DNA of 64,000 nucleotides from PALSA-555 sp963731625 (lineage in GTDB: Bacteria; Actinomycetota; Acidimicrobiia; IMCC26256; PALSA-555): positions 1,488,001 through 1,552,000 of the forward strand of contig CAVSWH010000001.1 of the NCBI GenBank assembly GCA_963731625.1, read 5' to 3'. The translations under genes were made by a program, and so were the position numbers. Below, one piece after another: positions 45,592-53,250 of this stretch (position 1 is its first letter; every line of letters starts with the position of its first letter). A model generated the notes under the pieces. It was not told where the DNA came from, searched no databases, and saw only the letters and a list, made by a program, of their open reading frames with translations.

Positions 45592-46005
45592 ATGGCCCGC
45601 ACCGATGCGAATCCCCCCATGCCGGACTTCGTGACCGACTACCAGCTGCAGGAGGTCGACCCCGCCTTCCTGACGCAGTCGGTGAAGCCCAAGCAGTTCC
45701 TCCACATCGACCAGGAGGAGTGCATCCTCTGCGAGGGCTGCGTCGACATCTGCCCCTGGAAGTGCATCCACATGGTGTCGGTGGGCGCGATCGCCGATGC
45801 GGTCGGCACGGACCAGCCGGGGGAGGACCCGAAGGACCATGTGGCCTTCATCGTCGACGAGGACGTCTGCACCCGCTGCGCCCTCTGCGTCGACCGCTGC
45901 CCCACCGGGGTGATCATCCTCGGCAAGCTCGGGACGATCCCCGCGGACGGCGACCGGCACACGCGGACCAACCGGCACGGCTACTCGTACGGAGTGCGGT
46001 TCTAG
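45592..46005 (+). CDS. 2x[4Fe-4S] ferredoxin-like protein of the b6/Rieske cassette
   Basis: The 137-residue protein has two complete [4Fe-4S] motifs: C44/C47/C50/C54 and C93/C96/C99/C103, each followed by Pro at the last cysteine, plus an extra C58. A ~30-residue spacer rich in acidic residues separates them, and there is an N-terminal extension of 35 residues. There is no membrane helix or signal peptide, so it acts in the cytoplasm. Its place between a membrane protein and cytochrome b6 suggests electron exchange at the cytoplasmic face of the complex, which is not part of standard bc complexes. Confidence 0.88.
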   Translation: MARTDANPPMPDFVTDYQLQEVDPAFLTQSVKPKQFLHIDQEECILCEGCVDICPWKCIHMVSVGAIADAVGTDQPGEDPKDHVAFIVDEDVCTRCALCVDRCPTGVIILGKLGTIPADGDRHTRTNRHGYSYGVRF

Positions 46006-46040
46006 GGCGCCTGCGACGGCGACCGGCGAGGAGACACCTG

Positions 46041-46832
46041 GTGGCGAACGGCAACGGCAGCAACGGACACGGCCGGCCGAAGGTCGGGGCTGCCATGGAG
46101 AAGGTGGACGAGAAGGTCCGCGGCTCGCAGGCCTGGAACTCGATCTTCCGCCCGGGCTCGGTCTACCGGCGCGGTTACACGGACAGCCCCCGGAACCGCT
46201 CCTACGTCGTGATGAACAACGTGCTGTACCACCTGCACCCGGTGAAGGTGAAGCGGCACGCGGTGAAGGTCTCCTACACGCTGTGCCTCGGCGGCCTGTC
46301 CTTCTTCCTCTTCATCCTGCTGACGGTCACCGGCATCTTCTTGATGTTCTTCTACCGGCCGACGACCGCCACGTCGTGGAACGACATCAAGACGCTCGAG
46401 ACCGCGGTGACCTTCGGGTCGCTCGTGCGCAACATGCACCGATGGGCGGCGCACCTCATGGTGCTCACCGTCTTCTTGCACATGTGCCGGGTCTTCTACC
46501 ACGGCGCCTACAAGGCGCCCCGGGAGTTCAACTGGGTGATCGGCGTCATCCTGCTGACGCTGACGCTGCTGCTCTCCTTCACCGGCTACCTGCTCCCCTG
46601 GGACCAGCTCGCGCTGTGGGCGGTCACCGTGGGGACGAACATGATGGGGTACACGCCGGTGTTCGGGAACAGCGTCAAATACGTGCTGCTGGGATCGCAA
46701 CAGATCGGAGATCAGACGCTGCTCCGATGGTATGTGCTGCACGTGTTGCTGTTGCCGTTCGTGATCGTGATCTTCATGGCCGTCCACTTCTGGCGTGTCC
46801 GGAAGGACGGCGGCCTCTCGGGTCCGCTGTAG
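46041..46832 (+). CDS. Cytochrome b6-type subunit (N-terminal half of cytochrome b)
   Basis: The 263-residue protein has four membrane helices and bis-His ligands for two b hemes: H133/H234 and H147/H249. The spacing (14, 87, 15) equals that of plant cytochrome b6 (H86, H100, H187, H202). Cys82 in TLCLGGLSFF is 51 residues before H133, exactly as b6 Cys35, which binds heme c-i covalently. The C-terminus GGLSGPL also matches b6. A hydrophilic ~75-residue N-terminal extension precedes the first helix. GTG at 46041 has AGGAG seven bases upstream. Confidence 0.93.
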   Translation: MANGNGSNGHGRPKVGAAMEKVDEKVRGSQAWNSIFRPGSVYRRGYTDSPRNRSYVVMNNVLYHLHPVKVKRHAVKVSYTLCLGGLSFFLFILLTVTGIFLMFFYRPTTATSWNDIKTLETAVTFGSLVRNMHRWAAHLMVLTVFLHMCRVFYHGAYKAPREFNWVIGVILLTLTLLLSFTGYLLPWDQLALWAVTVGTNMMGYTPVFGNSVKYVLLGSQQIGDQTLLRWYVLHVLLLPFVIVIFMAVHFWRVRKDGGLSGPL

Positions 46833-46850
46833 GCGAGGGAGGAGCACGAC

Positions 46851-47696
46851 GTGGCTGAGGTCCCCGAGCACCTGCTGCGGCGGTCCCTCGAGCGCCGGAA
46901 GGCACTCGGACTGCCCGTGCCGGGCGAGGAGGGCGAGGCGTCCGCGGCGGCCCCGCCGGGCGGCGAGGAGCCGCCGGCCGCGGCCGACCCGGGTCCCGCC
47001 GCGGGCGGCGGCGGCGAGGGCGACGCCGGTGGCGGCGAGGACGTCGAGACCGCGGGCGGCGGCAAGATCCCCGCGCACCTGCTCGAGCGCTCGAAGAAGC
47101 GCCGGGCCACGGTCGGCGGGGAGGCCCCCGCCGCGGCCGCCGCCGGCGGCACGGCGACCGCGGTGGCCGCGCCCCCTGCCCCGACGGCGACCGGGCCGGG
47201 GGGTCACACCCAGCGGCTGCTCACCGTCGTCAAGTCCGGGTCGATCCAGCAGACGCGCGCCGAGGCGCAGGACAAGGTCCACGTCTGGCCGCACCTGCTC
47301 GTGATCGAGTTCGCGTCGATCCTCATCGTGATGGCCGCGCTGACCATCTTCTCCGCGGTCGTGAAGGCGCCACTGCTGGGCCTCGCCGACACGAACAAGA
47401 CGCCGAACCCGTCGAAGGCGCCGTGGTACTTCCTCGGCCTCCAAGAGCTGCTGACGATGTTCCACCCGATGGTCGCTGGCGTGACCATCCCCGGCGTGGC
47501 GCTCGCGCTGCTCGCGTTGACCCCGTTCGTGGACAAGAACCCGTCGCACGTCCCGAAGGACCGCAAGTTCGCCATCGCGATCTTCACGATGTTCATCATG
47601 ATGTGGGCGGTGCTCGTCATCATCGGCTCGTTCTTCCGCGGTGAGGGCTTCAACTTCGTCTTCCCGTGGAACAACGGAATCTTCTTCGAGCTGTAG
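46851..47696 (+). CDS. Subunit IV-type cytochrome b C-terminal half with repeat-bearing N-terminus
   Basis: Residues ~140-281 form a three-helix subunit IV. NPSKAPWYFLGLQELLTM is the Qo-site region; the usual PEWY reads APWY (190-193), so the Qo glutamate is missing at that place. The first 120 residues are soluble: VPEHLLRRSLERRKALG (4-20) and IPAHLLERSKKRRATVG (73-89) are two copies of a basic motif separated by an Ala/Gly/Glu linker. The GTG start has AGGAG upstream and lies 18 bases after the b6 gene. Confidence 0.9.
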   Translation: MAEVPEHLLRRSLERRKALGLPVPGEEGEASAAAPPGGEEPPAAADPGPAAGGGGEGDAGGGEDVETAGGGKIPAHLLERSKKRRATVGGEAPAAAAAGGTATAVAAPPAPTATGPGGHTQRLLTVVKSGSIQQTRAEAQDKVHVWPHLLVIEFASILIVMAALTIFSAVVKAPLLGLADTNKTPNPSKAPWYFLGLQELLTMFHPMVAGVTIPGVALALLALTPFVDKNPSHVPKDRKFAIAIFTMFIMMWAVLVIIGSFFRGEGFNFVFPWNNGIFFEL

Positions 47697-47704
47697 GAGC
47701 AACC

Positions 47705-48565
47705 GTGGCAGCCATCATCGTCGGCGTCCTCGTCCTGCTCGCGCTGGCCGGTCTCTTCGTGATCGGCAGCGCGCGGCGGCGGACCACGGGGCGCCTGAGC
47801 CGGGAGACGCGCCGCGCCGACGCATCCGAGCCGGACGCAGCCGCGCAGCCGGAGGCGCCCCTCGCGGCGGACGCCGAACCGGGCGAGGACCCGCGCCAGC
47901 GGGCGGACGACTCCCGGCGCGCCATCGAGAGCGGCGGGTCGGTCCCCGTCCCGGCCGGCCCGCGCGGGGTGACCCGCTACGAGCCGGTCGACGAGGAGGA
48001 GCTCGGCATCACCCGCCGCCAGTTCTTCAACCGGGGGATCCTCACGGGCATGCTGCTGGCCGTGAGCGGGTTCGGCGCCGCGGCCCTCGGGTTCTTGTGG
48101 CCGCCGGCGTCGAGCGCGGGTGGCTTCGGCAGCAACGTGAACATCGGCAACGTCACCGACATCAACGCGACGATCGCGATGAAGATGCCGTACTACAACG
48201 CCACGGCGAAGGTGTACATCAACCCGTACCCGAAGTCGGCGCTGCCGAAGGCCTCGAAGGTGTACACGTCGGTCATCCTGGCGGGCATGGCGCTGGGCTA
48301 CGTGGCGCTGTACCAGCGCTGCGTGCACCTCGGCTGTCGCGTGCCGTGGTGCCAGACCTCGCAGTGGTTCGAGTGCCCCTGCCACGGCTCGAAGTACAAC
48401 CGGGTCGGTGAGAAGCGCGGTGGCCCGGCGCCGCGGGGGCTCGACCGGTTCCCGTTCCAGATCTCGGGCGGGGCGATGACGGTCGACACCGGCACGATCA
48501 TCATGGGCCCGCCGATCGGCACCGACACGACCGGCCAGGCCGCGGAAGGCGCGCTCTGCGTATGA
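47705..48565 (+). CDS. Rieske [2Fe-2S] protein
   Basis: The 286-residue Rieske protein has ligands C206-x-H208 and C224-x-x-H227 in CVHLGC and CPCHGS, with the disulfide cysteines C211 and C226. There are two hydrophobic segments (1-22 and 111-133). The second is preceded by a twin-arginine-like ITRRQFFNRG, so the folded cluster domain is probably exported by Tat. A charged ~80-residue linker joins them. GTG at 47705 has AGGAG five bases upstream; the in-frame ATG at 47666 lies inside the previous gene. Confidence 0.93.
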   Translation: MAAIIVGVLVLLALAGLFVIGSARRRTTGRLSRETRRADASEPDAAAQPEAPLAADAEPGEDPRQRADDSRRAIESGGSVPVPAGPRGVTRYEPVDEEELGITRRQFFNRGILTGMLLAVSGFGAAALGFLWPPASSAGGFGSNVNIGNVTDINATIAMKMPYYNATAKVYINPYPKSALPKASKVYTSVILAGMALGYVALYQRCVHLGCRVPWCQTSQWFECPCHGSKYNRVGEKRGGPAPRGLDRFPFQISGGAMTVDTGTIIMGPPIGTDTTGQAAEGALCV

Positions 48566-49845
48566 GCCTTCACCTCCCGATGCTGGCGATCAGCTTCGAG
48601 AACGCGATCGTCCTGCTCAACGTCGTCGTCGCGCTGGTCATCGTCAGCTTCATCCTCTACCGGGTCTTCAGCCTCCGGAGGAACCCCGAGCCGCGGCCGC
48701 CGGTCAACCTCGCGCCGGGGATGCCCGACGACGTCCTCGAGGGCCGCAAGCTCGAGCGCGTCCTCGGCTGGGCGCTGCTGTTCACGATCATCCTCGCCGT
48801 CGCCTTGCCGATCTACTTCCTGTTCGAGCCCCAGCGTCAGGCGACGGCGAACGACACGTTCCTGAAGCAGTCGATCGTGCGCGGCGCGACCCTCTTCGCG
48901 AACAACCAGAGCCCCTATTACGACGCCACCACGTCGCTGCTCTGCGCCAACTGCCACGGCGTGCACGGGGAGGGCGGGTCGACGACGTTCACGCTCCAGC
49001 CCGAGGCGGACATCTGCCAGCTGAAGCAGAACCAGAGCAACCCGAACGTCCCGCAGTGCCTGCCCCAGCAGGTGGTGTGGGTGGCCCCGCAGCTGAACAA
49101 CGTGCTCTACCGCTTCGACACGTCGCAGCTGAGCGACGTCATCACCTACGGGAGGCCGGGAACACCCATGCCCGCCTGGGGGGTGGCGAGCGGGAAGGGG
49201 GTGCTCGGCGATCAAGGGATCCAGGATCTCGTCAACTTCTTGCAGAGCATCCAGATCCCCCTGAAGAAGGCGCAGGCCGAGGCGACCGCCGCGATCGGCG
49301 CGTACAAGACGCAGGCCGAGCAGTACGTCACCTCGGCGCAGGGGAACCTGACGTCGGTTCAGCAGGCGCTGACGACGGGGGAGGCCCAGAACCAGCCGGC
49401 GGCGACGATCGCCGCCGAGCAGGTCCAGGTGACCCAGGCGCAGGCCGCGCTCGAGTCGGCCCAAGCGAACAACGCCCAGGTGCAGGGGCTGAGCGACGGC
49501 GCCGTCCTGTTCCGGGTCAACTGCGCCCGCTGTCACACCCAGAACTGGTCGTTCTTCGACCCGACGAAGACGAGCCAGGCCCAGCCGTGCAACGGGCCGG
49601 CCGGGGCGCCGCCGGTCGAGATCGCGTGTGGGGCGTACGGGCCGTCGCTCAACAACGGGCGGAGCCTCGTCCAGTTCCCGTCCGGGACCGGGCGCACCGA
49701 GCAGATCACGTGGGTGACCCAGGGCGTGCCCGCCCAGCAGCAGTACGGGATCCGCGGGATCTCGTCGGGGCGGATGCCGCACTTCGGCAACCTCCTCACC
49801 CCCGCGCAGATCGCCGAGATCGTCGACTACGAGCGGGGCCTGTAG
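48562..49845 (+). CDS. Membrane-anchored diheme cytochrome c with coiled-coil insertion
   Basis: The 427-residue protein has two membrane helices (about 14-37 and 68-88) and two c-type heme sites, CANCH (128-132) and CARCH (321-325), in two cytochrome c domains. Possible distal Met ligands lie in PGTPMPAWG and GRMPHFGNLL. Between the domains an ~80-residue Gln/Ala/Glu segment (about 230-310, for example EATAAIGAYKTQAEQYVTSA) looks like a coiled coil. It probably passes electrons from the Rieske protein to an oxidase. The ATG overlaps the Rieske stop (ATGA). Confidence 0.9.
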   Translation: MSLHLPMLAISFENAIVLLNVVVALVIVSFILYRVFSLRRNPEPRPPVNLAPGMPDDVLEGRKLERVLGWALLFTIILAVALPIYFLFEPQRQATANDTFLKQSIVRGATLFANNQSPYYDATTSLLCANCHGVHGEGGSTTFTLQPEADICQLKQNQSNPNVPQCLPQQVVWVAPQLNNVLYRFDTSQLSDVITYGRPGTPMPAWGVASGKGVLGDQGIQDLVNFLQSIQIPLKKAQAEATAAIGAYKTQAEQYVTSAQGNLTSVQQALTTGEAQNQPAATIAAEQVQVTQAQAALESAQANNAQVQGLSDGAVLFRVNCARCHTQNWSFFDPTKTSQAQPCNGPAGAPPVEIACGAYGPSLNNGRSLVQFPSGTGRTEQITWVTQGVPAQQQYGIRGISSGRMPHFGNLLTPAQIAEIVDYERGL

Positions 49846-49864
49846 GAGCCCCGGGGAGCCCGCC

Positions 49865-50728
49865 GTGCCGTTCATCCTCGCCCAAACGAGTACCACCCCT
49901 CCGCCGCCGAGCGGGATCTGGTACCCGACGATCCTCGGGATCCTTACCGTCGCGGCCGCCGTCGGGCTGTTCTGCGGGTCCGTCTACCTGCTGCTCGGCA
50001 CGAACCTCGGCGCCCGCCTCGGCTTCCTGATCTCCTTCACCGCCCTCGCCGGGTTCATGGTGCTGCTCACCACGATGTGGCTCTTCACCGCCTCGCCGCT
50101 CAACACGCTGAAGGGCACGACCCCGGCCTGGTCGGTCCGCGCGGTCGTCCACTCCCTGAACGACAAGTCGCTGCCACCGGAGATCCAGCACGTCAAGAAG
50201 GACGGGACGAAGGTCCCGACGCAGCCCGCCCAGGTGCTGAAGGCCGCCGCCGACGCCCGCCTCGTCATCGCCGCCCCGGTGGCGAACATCCCGCTGGCGC
50301 CGAACGCCAACCAGTTCGCGCAGTTCAGCGCGGCGACCGACTACACGGAGACGAACTACTACGAGGTCGGTGGCAGCACGCCCATGCTGCTCTCGTGGCA
50401 GGCGAGCCACTCGAAGCTCTACGCCGTCGTGCAGTACTGCGCGGTGCAGCAGGTCAACCAGCCGTTCGGTCTGCCGCCCCCCACCCCGGTGTGCGACACC
50501 TCGTCGCCGAAGAACGGCTTCGTGATCATGGAGTACAACTACGGCTCGCTGCGCTTCCCACCGTTCGTCGCGCTGGTCTGCTCGTCGATCCTGTTCGTGC
50601 TCGGGCTCCTCGCCCTGCACTGGCGGGAGAAGGACGAGCGGGCGGCCGAGAAGGCGAAGCAGCAGGCCGCCGGAGCGATCGGGCCCGCGGGCCGCGCCGA
50701 GGAGCGCGTCCCGGAGCCGGTCGGCTGA
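49865..50728 (+). CDS. Unknown membrane protein of the b6/Rieske cassette
   Basis: I do not recognise this 287-residue protein. It has two N-terminal membrane helices (about 18-44 and 51-74), an extracytoplasmic-looking domain of ~155 residues (Asn/Tyr-rich, with YTETNYYEVGGSTPMLLSWQ and two cysteines), one helix at ~232-252 and a charged C-terminal tail. No cofactor motif is visible. GTG at 49865 follows the cytochrome c gene by 19 bases. It is likely a structural or assembly subunit of the same complex. Confidence 0.72.
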   Translation: MPFILAQTSTTPPPPSGIWYPTILGILTVAAAVGLFCGSVYLLLGTNLGARLGFLISFTALAGFMVLLTTMWLFTASPLNTLKGTTPAWSVRAVVHSLNDKSLPPEIQHVKKDGTKVPTQPAQVLKAAADARLVIAAPVANIPLAPNANQFAQFSAATDYTETNYYEVGGSTPMLLSWQASHSKLYAVVQYCAVQQVNQPFGLPPPTPVCDTSSPKNGFVIMEYNYGSLRFPPFVALVCSSILFVLGLLALHWREKDERAAEKAKQQAAGAIGPAGRAEERVPEPVG

Positions 50729-50739
50729 GGAGGACCCTC

Positions 50740-50964
50740 ATGTCGCTACGCAGCCTCGCCACTGCGATCCTGACCGCGGCGGCCGTCGCGGTGCTCGCCA
50801 CGCCGGCGGGCGCGCAGCAGGTGGTCGACGCGGGTGGTGGTCCCAAGAACGGGTCGGGCGGCGTGGCGTTCATCGCCTTTGCGCTCATGTGCGCGGGGAT
50901 CGCGGCCGCGCTGTTCTTCATGGACCGCGTCCGTCGCCGCGCCAGCGACGACGAGCGCCGCTAA
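50740..50964 (+). CDS. Small membrane protein ending the b6/Rieske cassette
   Basis: This 74-residue protein has a signal-peptide-like start (SLRSLATAILTAAAVAVLAT, then PAGAQQ as cleavage site), a short Gly/Asn-rich segment, one membrane helix (about 41-61) and a basic tail. GAGGAGGA precedes the ATG at 50740. I do not recognise a family; size and place suggest a small subunit stabilising the complex. Its stop TAA overlaps the stop TAG of the convergent hemL gene by two bases. Confidence 0.7.
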   Translation: MSLRSLATAILTAAAVAVLATPAGAQQVVDAGGGPKNGSGGVAFIAFALMCAGIAAALFFMDRVRRRASDDERR

Positions 50965-52241
50965 CCCGCGCCGGCGACCTCCGCCGCGGCCTCGCCGGCC
51001 GCCGCCACGGTGGCGTCGACCTCGGTGTCGCCGTGGGCGAGGCTCGGGAACCACGTTTCGAAGGGGCTCGGCGGCAGGAACACCCCGCGGGCCAGCATCG
51101 CCTGGAAGAAGCGGGCGTAGCGCTTCCCGTCGGCTTCCTGCGCGTCGGCGTAGGACCGGACGGGCGCGTCCGCGAAGAAGAGGCCGCAGAGCGTCCAGGC
51201 CCGTGGGGTCTGTACGGCGAGGCCGCTCGCGGCGACCGCGTCGCGGACCCCGGTGGCGAGACGCACCGCGGTCGCCTCGAGCCGCTCGTACGCGGCGACG
51301 TCGAGCTGCGCGAGCGCGGCGAGGCCGGCCGCGGTAGCGAGGGGGTTCCCCGACAGGGTGCCGGCCTGGTACACGGGACCGAGCGGTGCGAGCTGGCCGA
51401 GCAGCGCGGCCGGCCCGCCGAGCGCGGCGAGCGGCAGCCCGCCGCCGAGCACCTTGCCGAACAGTGTGAGGTCGGGTGCGAGGCCCACGCGGCCCTGGGC
51501 GCCGGCGGGCCCGACGCGGAACCCGGTGATCACCTCATCGAAGACGAGCAGCGCGCCCGACACGTCGCAGCGGCGGCGGAGCCCGTCGAGGAACCCGGGC
51601 TCGGGCGGGACGAGGCCCATGTTGGCGGCGACGGGCTCGACCAGCACCGCCGCAAGCTCGGCGCCGTGCTCGGCGAACACCGCGTCGAGCGCGTCCTCGT
51701 CGTTGTACGGGGCGACGATCGTGTCGGCGACCGTCCCCGCCGTCACGCCCACCGAACCGGGCAGCGCGAGCGTGGCGACGCCGCTCCCCGCCGCGACGAG
51801 CAAGGCGTCGAGATGGCCGTGGTAGCCGCCGGCGAACTTCAGGATCTTTGCCCGGCCGGTCACCCCGCGCGCCAGGCGCACCGCGGTCATCGCCGCCTCG
51901 GTCCCCGACGACACGAGGCGGAGCTGCTCGACCGACGGCACGCGCGCCGCGACCACCTCGGCGAGCTCGACCTCGCGGGACGTCGGCGCGCCGTACGACG
52001 TGCCGTCGGCCGCGGCGCGCTGGACCGCGTCGACGATCGCCGGGTTCGCGTGCCCGAGGATCGACGCGCCCCAGGACTGCACGTAGTCGAGGTAGCGGCG
52101 CCCGTCGGCGTCGACGAGGTACGCGCCCTCACCCCGCGCGACGAAGAAGGGATCACCGCCGACGCTGGCGAACGACCGGACCGGCGAGTTCACCCCGCCG
52201 GGGATGCGGGCCCGGGCGCGGGCCCACAGCTCGTCGCTCAC
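50961..52241 (-). CDS. hemL: Glutamate-1-semialdehyde 2,1-aminomutase
   Basis: HemL (426 residues, PLP-dependent) makes 5-aminolevulinate from glutamate-1-semialdehyde. RARARIPGGVNSPVRSFASV, KFAGGYHGHLDALLVAAGSG, LLVFDEVITGFRVGPAGAQG and the PLP-lysine motif LFGKVLGGGLPLAALGG are all typical. GTG at 52241 overlaps the hemB stop (GTGA). It is the last gene of the hem operon. Confidence 0.96.
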   Translation of the reverse strand: MSDELWARARARIPGGVNSPVRSFASVGGDPFFVARGEGAYLVDADGRRYLDYVQSWGASILGHANPAIVDAVQRAAADGTSYGAPTSREVELAEVVAARVPSVEQLRLVSSGTEAAMTAVRLARGVTGRAKILKFAGGYHGHLDALLVAAGSGVATLALPGSVGVTAGTVADTIVAPYNDEDALDAVFAEHGAELAAVLVEPVAANMGLVPPEPGFLDGLRRRCDVSGALLVFDEVITGFRVGPAGAQGRVGLAPDLTLFGKVLGGGLPLAALGGPAALLGQLAPLGPVYQAGTLSGNPLATAAGLAALAQLDVAAYERLEATAVRLATGVRDAVAASGLAVQTPRAWTLCGLFFADAPVRSYADAQEADGKRYARFFQAMLARGVFLPPSPFETWFPSLAHGDTEVDATVAAAGEAAAEVAGAG

Positions 52242-53215
52242 CGTCGGGCTTCGGCCACTCGCCGCGCCGCGTACGTCAGGATGAAATCGGCACCCGCCCG
52301 CTTGATCGCGGTCAGGTGCTCGTGCTGGACGGCGTCGCCGTCGAGCCAGCCGTTCGCTGCGGCGGCCTCGACCATCGCGTACTCGCCGCTCACGTGGTAC
52401 GCGCCGAGCGGGACCGCGACGCGGTCGCGGACCTCGGCGATCACGTCGAGGTAGGCGAGCGCGGGCTTCACCATGACCATGTCCGCGCCCTCGGCGACGT
52501 CGAGGAGCGTCTCGAGCACCGCCTCTCGGCCGTTCGGCGGGTCCATCTGGTAGGCGCGACGGTCGCCGAAGCTCGGGGCGCACTCGGCCGCGTCGCGGAA
52601 CGGCCCGTAGAGCGCCGAGGCGTACTTCGCGGCGTAGGCCAGGATCGCCGTGTCCTCGTGCCCGTCGCCGTCGAGCGCGGCGCGGATCGCGCCGACCTGG
52701 CCGTCCATCATGCCGGAGGGCGCCACGACGTCGGCGCCCGCCGCGGCCTGGCTGACCGCCGCGGCGGCGTAGCGCGCCAGCGTCGCGTCGTTGTCCACCG
52801 TGCCGTCGTCGCGCAGGACGCCGCAGTGCCCGTGGTCGGTGTACTCGTCGAGGCACGTGTCGGCGATGAGCACGAGGTCGTCGCCCACCTCCTCGCGCAG
52901 CCCCCGTAGCGCGAGCTGCACGATCCCGTCGGGGTCGTCGGCCGTCGAGCCGCGTGCGTCCTTCACCGCGGGGACGCCGAAGAGCACCACGGCGGGGACG
53001 CCGAGGTCGGCGAGCGCCCGCACCTCCTTGCGGAGGCTCTCGAGGGTGTGCTGGACCACGCCCGGCATCGACGCCACGGGCTCGGGGTCGCGCAGCCCCT
53101 CCTTGACGAAGAGCGGGGCGATGAGGTCGTCGACGTCGACGCGGGTCTCGGCGACGAGGCGGCGCATCGCCGCGGTGCGGCGCAACCGCCGGGGTCGCTG
53201 GTCGGGGAAGGCCAC
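52238..53215 (-). CDS. hemB: Porphobilinogen synthase (5-aminolevulinate dehydratase)
   Basis: HemB (325 residues) condenses two 5-aminolevulinates. The Schiff-base lysine region MVMVKPALAYLDVI and the second lysine in ILAYAAKYASALYGPFRDAA are present. The metal loop reads DTCLDEYTDHGHCG, so of the three zinc cysteines (CxC...C) the middle one is Asp; this is intermediate between zinc and magnesium types. GTG at 53215 starts VAFPDQRPRRLRRT, the usual beginning. It is 35 bases downstream of the CocE-type gene. Confidence 0.95.
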   Translation of the reverse strand: MAFPDQRPRRLRRTAAMRRLVAETRVDVDDLIAPLFVKEGLRDPEPVASMPGVVQHTLESLRKEVRALADLGVPAVVLFGVPAVKDARGSTADDPDGIVQLALRGLREEVGDDLVLIADTCLDEYTDHGHCGVLRDDGTVDNDATLARYAAAAVSQAAAGADVVAPSGMMDGQVGAIRAALDGDGHEDTAILAYAAKYASALYGPFRDAAECAPSFGDRRAYQMDPPNGREAVLETLLDVAEGADMVMVKPALAYLDVIAEVRDRVAVPLGAYHVSGEYAMVEAAAANGWLDGDAVQHEHLTAIKRAGADFILTYAARRVAEARR

Positions 53216-53250
53216 GCAGTGATGGTAGGGCGGCGCGTCCGCCCCTCGGC

